Assembly (NCBI GenBank): GCA_019746355.1
Contig: JAIESC010000082.1
Span: forward strand, 104,404 to 168,403
Reading direction: 5' to 3'
Origin: Xanthobacteraceae bacterium
GTDB lineage: Bacteria; Pseudomonadota; Alphaproteobacteria; Rhizobiales; Xanthobacteraceae
DNA length: 64,000 bases
Each line of letters begins with the position of its first letter. Position 1 is the first letter of the stretch. Shown piece after piece: positions 15,445-23,646 of this stretch. Made by a program: the position numbers and the translations under genes. Under the pieces are notes generated by a model. It saw nothing but the letters and a program-made list of their open reading frames with translations. It was not told where the DNA came from and searched no databases.

Positions 15445-16839
15445 ATGTCCCACGCCGAAGCCGTTCACACGCTGCAGCCCGCCGCGGGCGCGACCGACCA
15501 GATCGTGCAGTTCACCACCGGGGTCCGCTACGACGCGCTGCCGGAAGACGCGCGTCACCATGCCCGGCGGCACCTGCTCGACACGGTCGGCGTGATGATC
15601 GCCGGCGCCGGCGGCACGATCGCGACCCAGGCCGAGAGCGTGATCAAGGCGGTGCGGCCGGACGGCAAAATCCCGGTCGCGGGCCGGGCGCGGCGGGCGG
15701 ACCTCCTCGACGCGGCGTTTCTCGGGGGCACCGCGGCGCACGGCATCGAGCTCGACGACGGCTACCGTCATGGCTCAGCGCATTGCGGCTGCGTGATCGT
15801 GCCTGCGGTGCTTGCGGTCGGCTACGATCGCCGTGTCAGCGGCAAGGCGCTGATCGAGGCGATCGTCGCGGGCTACGAGACGAATATCTGCCTCGCTCGC
15901 GCGTGCGCGCCGGACCTGCGCAACCGCGGCTTCCATCCGACCAGCGCGGTCGGCCCGTTTGGCGCGGCGATGGCGACCGGCAAGCTGCGCGGCATGAACA
16001 CGACGCAGTTCGCGAACGCGCTCGGGATCGCTGCCTCGAGCTCGGCCGGTCTGTTCGCCTTTGTCAACGGCGGCGCCGACATCAAGCGGCTGCATGCGGG
16101 CCACGCCTCGCGCGAGGGCATGCAGGCGGCGCTGCTTGCGGAGCAGGGCGTCGAAGGCCCGCCCGGGGTGATCGAATCGCGCGACGGCTTCATGCAGGCG
16201 TTCGCGTTCGGGCGGATCGACAAGGCACGGCCGATCAAGCTGCCGCCCGCGGCCGAATACGGCATCACCGACTGCTACATCAAGCCCTATGCCTGTTGCC
16301 GGCACATCCAGCCCGCGGTCGAGGCGATGTTCGGGCTCGCGAACGACGAGAAGATCGCCTTCGAGGACATCAAGAAGGTCGAGGTCGAGACCTACAAGAT
16401 CGCGGCCGAGCACGCGCATGTGCCGTGGGACGATTTCGCCAGCGCGCAACTGAGCTTTCCGTACCTCGTCGGGCTCGCCGCGCGCTACCGCGGGGTGAAG
16501 TTCGAGCACTTCGACGAGAAAACCCGGAAGGATCCGGCATTTGCCGAGTTTGCGCAGAAGCTGACGGTGACGGCGCCGACCGAGATCGACCAGCTCTATC
16601 CGAAGCTCCGCCCGGCGCGGGTGACGGTGACGACCGGCAAGGGCAAGTTCGTGCGGCAGGCCGACGAGGCCTGGGGCTCGCGGCAGGTGCCGCTCGACGA
16701 TGCAGGCCTGATCGCCAAGTTCCACGGGCTGGTGGAGCCGGTGTTCGGCGAGAAGCGGGCGAAGGAATTGTCGGAGCGGCTGTGGACGGTGGATCAGGCT
16801 GCGGATGTGGCGCCGCTGGTCGAGGCGCTGGCGAAGTAG
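15445..16839 (+). CDS. MmgE/PrpD family protein
   Basis: A 464-residue protein of the MmgE/PrpD family, which includes 2-methylcitrate dehydratase and related dehydratases or isomerases. Visible marks are a helical N-terminus, DTVGVMIAGAGGTIATQ, the GTAAHGIELDDGY motif (about 99-111) carrying the conserved His/Asp pair, HPTSAVGPFGAAMATGK, and YIKPYACCRHIQPAVEA. The ATG at 15445 follows an excellent GGAGGAG site. The gene follows the SCP2-hydrolase gene by 23 bases and ends at a palindromic element. Outside the methylcitrate cycle, PrpD homologues are common in aromatic and dicarboxylate catabolic clusters, which fits here; the exact reaction is unknown. Confidence 0.9.
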   Translation: MSHAEAVHTLQPAAGATDQIVQFTTGVRYDALPEDARHHARRHLLDTVGVMIAGAGGTIATQAESVIKAVRPDGKIPVAGRARRADLLDAAFLGGTAAHGIELDDGYRHGSAHCGCVIVPAVLAVGYDRRVSGKALIEAIVAGYETNICLARACAPDLRNRGFHPTSAVGPFGAAMATGKLRGMNTTQFANALGIAASSSAGLFAFVNGGADIKRLHAGHASREGMQAALLAEQGVEGPPGVIESRDGFMQAFAFGRIDKARPIKLPPAAEYGITDCYIKPYACCRHIQPAVEAMFGLANDEKIAFEDIKKVEVETYKIAAEHAHVPWDDFASAQLSFPYLVGLAARYRGVKFEHFDEKTRKDPAFAEFAQKLTVTAPTEIDQLYPKLRPARVTVTTGKGKFVRQADEAWGSRQVPLDDAGLIAKFHGLVEPVFGEKRAKELSERLWTVDQAADVAPLVEALAK

Positions 16840-16854
16840 CAGAACCTCTCCGCT

Positions 16855-16964
16855 GTCATTCCGGGGCGCTCGCGTAGCGAGCGAGCCCGGAATCCAGACA
16901 AGCAAACGACCGTCTCCGTCGCTGGATTCCGGGCTCGCGTGCTTTGCACGCGCCCCGGAATGAC
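16855..16964. repeat. Palindromic intergenic element, copy 3
   Basis: A 110-base inverted repeat between convergent genes, from GTCATTCCGGGGCGCTCGCG to CGCCCCGGAATGAC, with the inner pair CCCGGAATCCAG / CTGGATTCCGGG. A bidirectional terminator role is plausible. Confidence 0.9.
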
Positions 16965-16971
16965 CGTGGTG

Positions 16972-17952
16972 CTAGGCCGTTGCTCTTGGCTTCACGTTCG
17001 GATTGCCGAGGCGCAACGGCTCGCCCTTCTCGAACTTGACGATCTGCTCGAAGCACTCGCGGAAATAGAGCTCGAAGTTGTCCCATTCCGCCCAGCCGAG
17101 ATGCGGCGTGCACAGCACGTTCGGCATTTTCAGGTACGGGTGATCGCCGTTGACGATCGGCTCCTGCTCGTAGACGTCCACTGCGGCGTAGCCGGGGCGG
17201 CCCTTCTTCAGGGCGTCGAGCAGCGCGCCGGGCTGGATCAGCTCCGCGCGTGCGACGTTGACGAACAGCGATGTCGGCTTCATCCGCGCGAAGTCGTCCG
17301 GGCCGATCAGGCCTTTGGTTTCCGGCCGCAGGCGGATGCTGAGCGAGAGCACGTCGGAGCGCTCGAACAGCTCGGCCTTGCTTTTGGCGGTCTCGTAGCC
17401 CGCAGCAACGGCCTTCTCCAGCGAGTTCTTCTGGCCCCACACCAGCACCTTCATGCCGAGCCCCTTGCCGCCTTCGGCGACCAGCGCACCGATCGCGCCG
17501 AGGCCGAAGATGCCAAGCGTCGAGCCGCGGATGCGGTGCGACAGCGTGCACGGCCAGTCGCCGCGCTTCATGCGCTCGGCCTCAAGCGCGATGTTGCGGC
17601 GGGAGGCGACGATCAGCGCCAGCGTCAGTTCGGCCGGGGCGACCGGCGAATTGCTGACGCCGGTCGAGACCGGGATGCCGAGATCGGTCGCGGCGGCAAA
17701 ATCGAGCATGTGCGAGTTGCGGCCGACCAACGCGATCAGCTTGAGCTTTGGCAGGCGCTGCAGCAGTGCGCGGGAGATCTCGACGCGCTCGCGGATCGAC
17801 ACGACGACGTCGGCGTCCTTGAGGCGCGCGACCAGCTCATCGAGGTCTTTGGCCGGGGTGCGGTGGCGCACCACGTCGTGGTGGCGGATCATGGAAAAGC
17901 ACGGAAGCTGATCCACCATGTCCTGGTAGTCGTCGGGGATGGCGATCTTCAT
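16972..17952 (-). CDS. D-isomer-specific 2-hydroxyacid dehydrogenase family protein
   Basis: A 326-residue cytosolic NAD(P)-dependent dehydrogenase of the D-2-hydroxyacid (phosphoglycerate dehydrogenase-like) family. The nucleotide fold shows GIFGLGAIGALVAEGGKGLG (about 150-170). The catalytic arginine is in VNVARAELI, the glutamate in VDVYEQEP and the histidine in CTPHLGWAEWDNFE, so the triad is complete. Such enzymes reduce 2-keto acids to D-2-hydroxy acids or the reverse. It stands between two palindromic elements and is separated from the other leftward genes, so it is probably a single-gene transcript. The substrate is unknown. Confidence 0.93.
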   Translation of the reverse strand: MKIAIPDDYQDMVDQLPCFSMIRHHDVVRHRTPAKDLDELVARLKDADVVVSIRERVEISRALLQRLPKLKLIALVGRNSHMLDFAAATDLGIPVSTGVSNSPVAPAELTLALIVASRRNIALEAERMKRGDWPCTLSHRIRGSTLGIFGLGAIGALVAEGGKGLGMKVLVWGQKNSLEKAVAAGYETAKSKAELFERSDVLSLSIRLRPETKGLIGPDDFARMKPTSLFVNVARAELIQPGALLDALKKGRPGYAAVDVYEQEPIVNGDHPYLKMPNVLCTPHLGWAEWDNFELYFRECFEQIVKFEKGEPLRLGNPNVKPRATA

Positions 17953-18007
17953 GGAGTACTCGGTTGGGAGGAAATCCGGAAGTCTTATACGACGGCTCTA
18001 TCCCCCG

Positions 18008-18114
18008 GTCATTCCGGGGCCGGCCGAAGGCCGGAGCCCGGAATCCAGACGCGCAGGGATTTCCTCCGTAGCTGGATTCCGGGCTCGCGAGCTTCGCTCG
18101 CGCCCCGGAATGAC
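18008..18114. repeat. Palindromic intergenic element, copy 4
   Basis: A 107-base inverted repeat of the same family (GTCATTCCGGGGCCGGCCG ... CGCGCCCCGGAATGAC). It separates two leftward genes, so its role is not limited to convergent junctions. Confidence 0.9.
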
Positions 18115-18150
18115 CGGGTGAGAGAGCGGAGCGGAGCACATCGCACGAGA

Positions 18151-18939
18151 CTAATGCGCCGCGAGGAACGGCTCGATCGCGGCGAGGAAGCGATCCGGCG
18201 CCTCCATGTTGGAGATATGCCCGGCGCCCTCGATCATGATGTATTTCGCGCCGGGGGTGGCGGCGGCCATCGCGCGCATCAGCTCGGGCGGTCCGCCGAG
18301 GTCATGCTCGCCACCGACGAACAGCGCGGGCACGGTGATCTTCAGCAGGCTCGGGCCCTCGGCGAGCCCGCGCAGCGCCTCGCAACAGCCGATGTGGCCG
18401 TCCGCGGAGGTGCTGCGGATCATGTCGCTCATCTGCGCAACGGCTTTAGGATTTCTGGCGACAAAATCCCTGGTGAAGAAGCGCCCGAGCGTCGGCTCGA
18501 CCATCCCGGCCATGCCCTTCTCACGCGTCGTTTTGATCCGCTCGATAAACACGCTTTGATAAGCCTCGTTGGCATCGGCGCGGCAGTCGGTGGCAACCAT
18601 GGTGCGAAACTTATCCGGGCACCGCGCGGCAAGATGGATGCCGATCATCCCGCCGAGCGAGAGGCCGACCCAGTGGCTCTTCTCGACCTTGAGCGCGCCC
18701 CAGAGGCCGAGCACGTCGTCGGCGAGCTGCCGGAGAGTGTAAGGCGGGCGCGGCGCATCGGTCTTCCCATGGCCGCGCATGTCGAAGCGCAGGATGCGGT
18801 AGCGGTCTTTGAGCGCCCGCACCTCTCCGTCCCACATCTCCAGCGAGGTGCAGAGCGAGTTGCCGAAGGTGAGCCACGGCGCGCCCTCCGGGCCGTCGAT
18901 GCGGAAGTTCATGTCGAAGCCGTTGACGGCGAGTTTCAT
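18151..18939 (-). CDS. Alpha/beta hydrolase, 3-oxoadipate enol-lactonase-like
   Basis: A 262-residue alpha/beta hydrolase with the layout of 3-oxoadipate enol-lactonase (PcaD) relatives: GNSLCTSLEMWDGEV near the N-terminus, RILRFDMRGHGKTDAP, the nucleophile elbow VGLSLGGMIG (about 92-101), LFVGGEHDLGGPPELM with the acid, and EGAGHISNMEAPDRF with the catalytic histidine. The length is typical. Its ATG overlaps the end of the upstream Ldh-family gene by four bases, so it is the last gene of a coupled leftward run (GST, Ldh-like, hydrolase). PcaD itself works in the beta-ketoadipate pathway; with no pca genes around, the real substrate is probably another ester or lactone. Confidence 0.88.
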   Translation of the reverse strand: MKLAVNGFDMNFRIDGPEGAPWLTFGNSLCTSLEMWDGEVRALKDRYRILRFDMRGHGKTDAPRPPYTLRQLADDVLGLWGALKVEKSHWVGLSLGGMIGIHLAARCPDKFRTMVATDCRADANEAYQSVFIERIKTTREKGMAGMVEPTLGRFFTRDFVARNPKAVAQMSDMIRSTSADGHIGCCEALRGLAEGPSLLKITVPALFVGGEHDLGGPPELMRAMAAATPGAKYIMIEGAGHISNMEAPDRFLAAIEPFLAAH

Positions 18940-19979
18940 GCAGCGATGTCCTGCGGTGGCGCGACGCCGAGCCTTGCGGCCAGCTCGTTGACCTCTTGCC
19001 AGGTCTTCATGGCGATGGGGATTCCTTCGCGCATGCGCTTCTCATATTCGCGCGCGCCCCGCTCGCCGGGCATCAGGATCTCGTCGAAGCCCTCGGCGCG
19101 CGGCTCCGCCTTGATGGCCTCCGCCAGCGACATGAGGTTCTGCGTCAGGCCCGCCATGTCGCCCAGCACGCTCACATCCATCGCCACGATCAGGCTGTTC
19201 TGGCGCACCTGGCTCATCAGCTTGCGATCGTTCAAGGCGCTTGCAATCAGCGGATTGCCCAGCGCCACGCTGGTGAGCGCCTCGATCATCAGCGAAAGGC
19301 CCGCGCCCTTCGGACCGGCCATCGGCGTGAGCGTCACGGCGGCGTTGGGATCCGTCGTCGGGCGTCCGTCCTTGTCGAGCGCAATGCCCGGCGGCAGCGG
19401 CTTACCCATGGCCTTGGCGACGGTGAGCTTGCCGCGCGAGCTCGCCGACGTCGACATGTCGAGCATGATGCCGCCCGGCATGGCGATGGCGATCGGGTTG
19501 GTGGACACCGCCGCGCCGCGGGTGCCGTGGTAGGCCATCATCGGCCGCAGCGCCGACATCACGATCGCGGCCATGCCGGCCGCCGCCACGCGCTCGGCGT
19601 AGAAGCCGATCGCGCCGGCATGGGTGTGGTCCTGCACCAGCACCCAGGCGGCCGCATGCTCGCGCGCCTGCGCAATGGCGGTCTCGACGGCCGGCGCCAT
19701 GGCCGCGGGACCGACCGCGCCGGCGCCGTCGAGCTTGGCGACCGCGCCCTTCCGCAGAACGACCTTGGGCCGCGCGCCGGCGTTGATGATCCCGCTGCCG
19801 ATCCAGCCGGCATAGAGCGGGATGCGCCACACGCCGTGCGAGGGGTGCCCGCGCAGCTCGGCCCAGACCAGGACATCGGCGGTGACCGCCGCCTGCTCCT
19901 CGGCAAGCCCGGCCTTGCGGAACATCTCGCACGCGAAGGCGCGAAGCGGCGCGGCTGCGACGACTATTTGGCCGGCCAT
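18936..19979 (-). CDS. Malate/L-lactate dehydrogenase (Ldh) family oxidoreductase
   Basis: A 347-residue NAD(P)-dependent enzyme of the malate/L-sulfolactate/ureidoglycolate dehydrogenase family, distinct from classical Rossmann lactate dehydrogenases. The hallmark R-G-H-P-S-H-G-V near residue 45 is present, followed by NPIAIAMP and MLDMSTSASSRGK in the cofactor and substrate region. The ATG at 19979 is chosen because it overlaps the GST stop (TGATG) and starts the family's usual N-terminus; the open frame upstream has no family resemblance. The 3' end overlaps the hydrolase gene by four bases. It likely reduces or oxidises a 2-keto/2-hydroxy dicarboxylate. Confidence 0.92.
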   Translation of the reverse strand: MAGQIVVAAAPLRAFACEMFRKAGLAEEQAAVTADVLVWAELRGHPSHGVWRIPLYAGWIGSGIINAGARPKVVLRKGAVAKLDGAGAVGPAAMAPAVETAIAQAREHAAAWVLVQDHTHAGAIGFYAERVAAAGMAAIVMSALRPMMAYHGTRGAAVSTNPIAIAMPGGIMLDMSTSASSRGKLTVAKAMGKPLPPGIALDKDGRPTTDPNAAVTLTPMAGPKGAGLSLMIEALTSVALGNPLIASALNDRKLMSQVRQNSLIVAMDVSVLGDMAGLTQNLMSLAEAIKAEPRAEGFDEILMPGERGAREYEKRMREGIPIAMKTWQEVNELAARLGVAPPQDIAA

Positions 19980-20719
19980 CAGGCCCTCCGCACGATGTTG
20001 CCCGCGGGGTCGCGGCGGGCAAATTGAGTGGCACCGAACTGGATGTCCCATTCCTCGTCGCTGTGCCTGACGAAGCGGTTGTTCGACTTCAGCACCTCGA
20101 GCGCACGCAGCACCGCGGGCCGCGCGCCGACCGCATCGCGCCAGCGTTTCACATTCGGGTATTCGTCGATCTCGACGCCGTGGAACGACGGCATCCGCAG
20201 CCAGGGAAACACCGCCATGTCGGCAATGGTGTATTCGCCGGCGGCGAACCATTCGCGGTCCGCGAGATGCAGGTCCATCACGTTGTAGAGCCGGTTGGCC
20301 TGCCGCACGTAGCGCTCGATGCCGACCTCGAGCTGCTCACGCGGGTGATGGTCGGGACCGTATTTGAAGAACACATGCGCCTGCCCGAGCATGGGACCCA
20401 CGCTCGACATCTGGAACATCAGCCACTGCATCGTGTCATGGCGCTTGAGCGGATCGGCCGGCAGGAACCGGCCGGTCTTCTCGGCGAGATAGAACAGGAT
20501 CGCACCGGACTCGAACAGCGCGACCTCCCGGCCGCCCGGACCGTCGCGGTCGATCATCGCCGGTGTCTTGTTGTTCGGGCTGATCTTGAGGAACCAGGGC
20601 TGGAACTGCTCGCCCTTGCCGATGACGATCGGGTGCGCCTGGTACGCCAGGCCGCACTCCTCGAGCATGATGTGCACCTTGTGGCCGTTCGAGGTCGGCC
20701 AGGAGTAGAGATCGATCAT
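19979..20719 (-). CDS. Glutathione S-transferase, Ure2p/YfcG-like (Nu class)
   Basis: A 246-residue cytosolic protein with the thioredoxin-like N-terminal domain of the YfcG/YghU/Ure2p group: LYSWPTSNGHKVHIMLEEC, then IGKGEQFQPWFLKISPNNK and the glutathione-contact strand ALFESGAILFYLAEKTG. The C-terminal helical domain carries MADMAVFPWLRM-like residues. Members use glutathione as a thiol or disulfide cofactor, some acting as disulfide-bond reductases. It is first in a coupled leftward run with the Ldh-like and lactonase-like genes, so it may remove an electrophilic intermediate of the same pathway. Confidence 0.93.
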   Translation of the reverse strand: MIDLYSWPTSNGHKVHIMLEECGLAYQAHPIVIGKGEQFQPWFLKISPNNKTPAMIDRDGPGGREVALFESGAILFYLAEKTGRFLPADPLKRHDTMQWLMFQMSSVGPMLGQAHVFFKYGPDHHPREQLEVGIERYVRQANRLYNVMDLHLADREWFAAGEYTIADMAVFPWLRMPSFHGVEIDEYPNVKRWRDAVGARPAVLRALEVLKSNNRFVRHSDEEWDIQFGATQFARRDPAGNIVRRA

Positions 20720-20821
20720 CGGATCTGCGTCGCCCTGATGGTTCAGGCGGAAAGGCTAACACCGCGAGCCGAACAGACGCTACTCGCTGCCGGCATGCGG
20801 CGAATGCGGAGGCCGGGTGGT

Positions 20822-21853
20822 CTACGCCACCTGCAACACGGCGCGGCCCGTCACCTCGCCGCGCTCCACGAGATCGTGCACCGCTTCGGCCTCCTCCAGC
20901 GGACGCAGCACCGTCACCAGCGGAAACACCTCGCCGCGCGCCACGAGATCGAGCGAGGCGATGATCTCGCTGCGCGTCACGTAGCGGCTGCCCAACAGGT
21001 CCTGCTCCTTGTTCAGCATGTCGGCCGCGAGTGCCTGAAACGGCTTGCCGGAGCCGCCGAGCGTCACCAGCCGGCCGCGGCGGCCGAGCGCCCTGGCGCC
21101 GGCTTCGAGCGTCGCGGTGGCCGAGACATAGTCGACCACCACGTCGACGCCGCGCCCTTGCGTCAATTCCAGGAGTTGCTCCGTCACGCGGCCCCCGCTC
21201 GCATCCACCACCGCGTCGGCGCCGGCCTTGCGGCAGGCCTCGAGCTTGCTCGCCCGCGTATCGACCGCGATGACGCGCGCCCGCGCCCACTTCGCCATCA
21301 TCACCTGATGAATGCCGAGCCCGCCGCCCGCGCCGATCACGGTGACGGTCTCGCCGGCGCTCACGCGCGCGCGGCGCAGCACCTTGTAGGGCGTCGCCAG
21401 GGCATCGGTGACGACGCCGATCTCGGCGGGGTGCTTCTTGTGGTCGAGGCCTTCCGGCAGCCTGATGAAGTTGCGCTCCGGCAGCTTGACGTATTCGGCA
21501 TAGGCGCCATCGCATTCGAGCCCGACCTGTCCGCCGCTGTTCTCGCACAGCGGCTCGAGGTTTTGCAGGCACCAGCGGCAATGGCCGCAGTTGAGATAGA
21601 AATAGGTGGTCACCGGATCGCCGACCTTGAGGCCGCGCACGCCGGGGCCGACCTCGACGATCTCGCCGGTGATCTCGTGGCCGATGATGCGCGGGAACTG
21701 CACCTTCCGCCGCCCGGCCTTGACGTGCTGGATGGTCAGGCCGGCGCCGCAGGTGATGACGCGGGCCACGGCCTCGCCCGGCCCGGCGGCGGGATCGGGG
21801 CGCTCGACCCGCTCAAACGGCAGGTTCGGACCGTTCAGCACCATCGCTTTCAT
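20822..21853 (-). CDS. Zinc-binding alcohol dehydrogenase (MDR superfamily)
   Basis: A 343-residue medium-chain dehydrogenase. The catalytic domain carries GHEITGEIVEVGPGV and the structural zinc cluster in LNCGHCRWCLQNLEPLC (four cysteines). The nucleotide fold shows VIGAGGGLGIHQVMMAKW. It oxidises an alcohol to an aldehyde or ketone with NAD(P). About 100 bases lie between its 3' end and the GST start, so it may lead the same leftward transcript. The family is secure; the alcohol is unknown. Confidence 0.93.
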   Translation of the reverse strand: MKAMVLNGPNLPFERVERPDPAAGPGEAVARVITCGAGLTIQHVKAGRRKVQFPRIIGHEITGEIVEVGPGVRGLKVGDPVTTYFYLNCGHCRWCLQNLEPLCENSGGQVGLECDGAYAEYVKLPERNFIRLPEGLDHKKHPAEIGVVTDALATPYKVLRRARVSAGETVTVIGAGGGLGIHQVMMAKWARARVIAVDTRASKLEACRKAGADAVVDASGGRVTEQLLELTQGRGVDVVVDYVSATATLEAGARALGRRGRLVTLGGSGKPFQALAADMLNKEQDLLGSRYVTRSEIIASLDLVARGEVFPLVTVLRPLEEAEAVHDLVERGEVTGRAVLQVA

Positions 21854-21930
21854 GCAAGCTTCCCCGTCTCAACCGACATTCAGCCGTCGCAGGGCGACTT
21901 TAACGGAGGGGTCGCGGCGGGCGAATAGTC

Positions 21931-21936
21931 TATAAT
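21931..21936 (+). promoter_or_regulatory. Perfect TATAAT -10 box
   Basis: TATAAT lies 43 bases upstream of the start at 21980. No clear -35 box is seen at 17 bases, but the position makes it the likely promoter of the small gene, diverging from the alcohol dehydrogenase. Confidence 0.45.
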
Positions 21937-21979
21937 CGCCGGGCTGGCCGTTGGGCCGCGGGGGACAGGAGAAGGCATT

Positions 21980-22339
21980 ATGGCAGATCAGGACAACAAG
22001 AGCGCACCGGCAGGCGCGCAGACGGCGACGATCCGTTACGTCGACCGGCCGGAGATGGGCGAGATCTTTGCCGACTCAATCAATCACGTCTATTTCGACG
22101 GGCAGTCGCTGCGGCTCGAGTTCGGCATCACCCGGCTCGACGACGTCAAGCCCAATGCGCCGGTGACCGGGCGCCGCTTTCCGGCGCAGCGCATGGTGCT
22201 GACCCCGGTCGCAGCGGTCGAGCTGATCAACCGCATGCAGCAGGTCGGCGCCGCACTGGCGCAGGCCGGCGTGCTCAAGGCCAATCCGGCGGCCGCGGCG
22301 GCGAAGCCGACGGTCGCGGGCCCCAGCACGCAGAACTGA
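21980..22339 (+). CDS. Small conserved-looking hypothetical protein
   Basis: A 119-residue soluble protein. The core reads IRYVDRPEMGEIFADSINHV, FDGQSLRLEFGITRLDDV and QRMVLTPVAAVELINRM, looking like a compact beta-rich domain (it recalls the DUF3467-type small proteins, not certain). Low-complexity ends rich in Ala, Pro and Lys flank it. The ATG at 21980 has an AGGAGAAGG ribosome site 7 bases upstream and a TATAAT box further up, so expression is well supported. It converges on the flagellin gene across a shared terminator. No enzymatic motif is seen; function unknown. Confidence 0.75.
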   Translation: MADQDNKSAPAGAQTATIRYVDRPEMGEIFADSINHVYFDGQSLRLEFGITRLDDVKPNAPVTGRRFPAQRMVLTPVAAVELINRMQQVGAALAQAGVLKANPAAAAAKPTVAGPSTQN

Positions 22340-22386
22340 CGCGCGGCGCGGCAAGCCTCGGCCGATCGGCCCTGTCCAAACTGAGA

Positions 22387-22410
22387 GCGGCGGCACTCGC
22401 GTGCCGCCGC
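22387..22410. terminator. Bidirectional terminator hairpin
   Basis: A perfect 10-base stem (GCGGCGGCAC / GTGCCGCCGC) with a four-base loop sits between the convergent small gene and flagellin gene. A T-rich stretch follows on the right (CTGCTTTCGTCTTG). Placement suits termination from both sides. Confidence 0.65.
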
Positions 22411-22435
22411 CTGCTTTCGTCTTGTTGCCGTTCGA

Positions 22436-23257
22436 TCAGAACAGCCGCAGCACGGCCTGGCTCGCCTGCGAGGCCAGCGACAGCGCGGTGGTCGAGAGCT
22501 GCTGCCGGGTCTGCAAGGCGAGGAGGTTTGCGCCTTCCTCGTTGGAGTCGGCAAGCGTCAGGCTGTCGGCGCCGGTCTGCAGCGTGTTGATCATCGCCTT
22601 GGTGAACTCCTGGCGGATCTGCACGGTCGACAGGTTCGAGCCGAACGCCTGGGCCTGGGAGCGCAGCGTGGTGAGCGCTGTGGTCAGTTCGGCCGAGGCC
22701 GCGGTGATGTCGGCCACACCGCCCCAGTTGTTGACCGCGTTGTTGATCGCGAGATCGCCGGCGGCGCTGAAGTCGACCGCCGCGACGGTGACGCTCGAGG
22801 TCCCGGTCTCGTTCAGCGTCACGGTCAGGTCCGTGCTCGAGCCGGAGTCGAGCAGGTTGATGCCGTTGAAGCCGGAGTCGGCGGCGAGCTGGTCGATCTG
22901 GGTCAGAATCTCGCCGAACTGGGTGGCGAGGCTGGTGCGGACCGCCGTGTCGGAGGTCTGCTGCGCCTGCGACACCAGCGCCTGAGCCGATTGCACCAAC
23001 TTGGTGATCGAGCTGATGCCGTTGTTGGCGGCCTGAATGGTGTTGAACGCGTTCGACATCGAGTCGAGCAAGCTGCTCAAGTCGCTGGCGCGGTTCGACA
23101 GGCCCTGCGCCGTGAAGAAGTTGACCGGATTGTCGAGCGCGCTGTTGACGCGCTTGCCGGTCGCCAGCTTCGACTGGGTCGCGGTGATGAGATCCGACGT
23201 CTTCTGCAGCTGCAGAAGGTTTGAACGAACGCCGGCCGAAAGAACGATGTCAGCCAT
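22436..23257 (-). CDS. Short flagellin, solitary
   Basis: A 273-residue flagellin. The N-terminal D0/D1 helices read LSAGVRSNLLQLQKTSDL, TQSKLATGKRVNSALDNP and ANNGISSITKLVQSAQAL. The C-terminal D1/D0 helices include QEFTKAMINTLQTGADSLTL, EEGANLLALQTRQQL and the terminal ALSLASQASQAVLRLF. The variable outer domain is reduced to about 60 residues, as in many alphaproteobacterial flagellins. The ATG at 23257 gives the family N-terminus (MADIVLSAG); an in-frame ATG 66 bases upstream would add unrelated residues. Flagellin is exported by the flagellar type III system and polymerises outside the cell. No other flagellar gene is in the window. Confidence 0.95.
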   Translation of the reverse strand: MADIVLSAGVRSNLLQLQKTSDLITATQSKLATGKRVNSALDNPVNFFTAQGLSNRASDLSSLLDSMSNAFNTIQAANNGISSITKLVQSAQALVSQAQQTSDTAVRTSLATQFGEILTQIDQLAADSGFNGINLLDSGSSTDLTVTLNETGTSSVTVAAVDFSAAGDLAINNAVNNWGGVADITAASAELTTALTTLRSQAQAFGSNLSTVQIRQEFTKAMINTLQTGADSLTLADSNEEGANLLALQTRQQLSTTALSLASQASQAVLRLF

Positions 23258-23516
23258 TGAAGGAATACTCCCTGTATGTCCCCACTCGGGGTGGTCCCTG
23301 ATCCCTACTGGATCGTGCGCCATCTTCTGCGGCGTGGAGTAATGCGGTCCTAAAAAAAATGGCTAACGAATTCCGCGCAATTTCGCGGTTAAAAATCGCT
23401 GCAGGAATTGAGTCACCGGGCCGTGAAGAAAGATGGCTGCCGGAGTCTTAATCGGGCGTGGGGGTCGGTAACGATTCAGGAAATATGCGGGTTTGCAGCC
23501 GCCCGATGCAGGGCTT

Positions 23517-23593
23517 TGGTGATCCCGGCAAGACTCGAACTTGCGACCTTCGGTTTAGGAAACCGCTGCTCTATCCAGCTGAGCTACGGGACC
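23517..23593 (-). tRNA. tRNA-Arg (anticodon CCU)
   Basis: The minus strand folds as a 77-base tRNA: acceptor 5' GGTCCCG pairs with CGGGATC, the D arm has AGCTCAGCTGGATAGAGC, the anticodon loop TTCCTAA gives CCT, and the T arm carries GTTCGAGTC. The 3' CCA is encoded. It reads arginine AGG codons, rare in this GC-rich DNA. No integrase gene is nearby, so there is no sign of use as an attachment site. Confidence 0.97.
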
Positions 23594-23646
23594 ACACGCC
23601 CCCTGAATATCAGAGTGGGACGGCGCAAACCACCGCCGCAAGGCAT

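Noticed and set aside
23517..23593. tRNA considered as an integration (att) site of a genomic island
   Set aside because: No integrase and no repeat of the tRNA 3' end is seen in the window.
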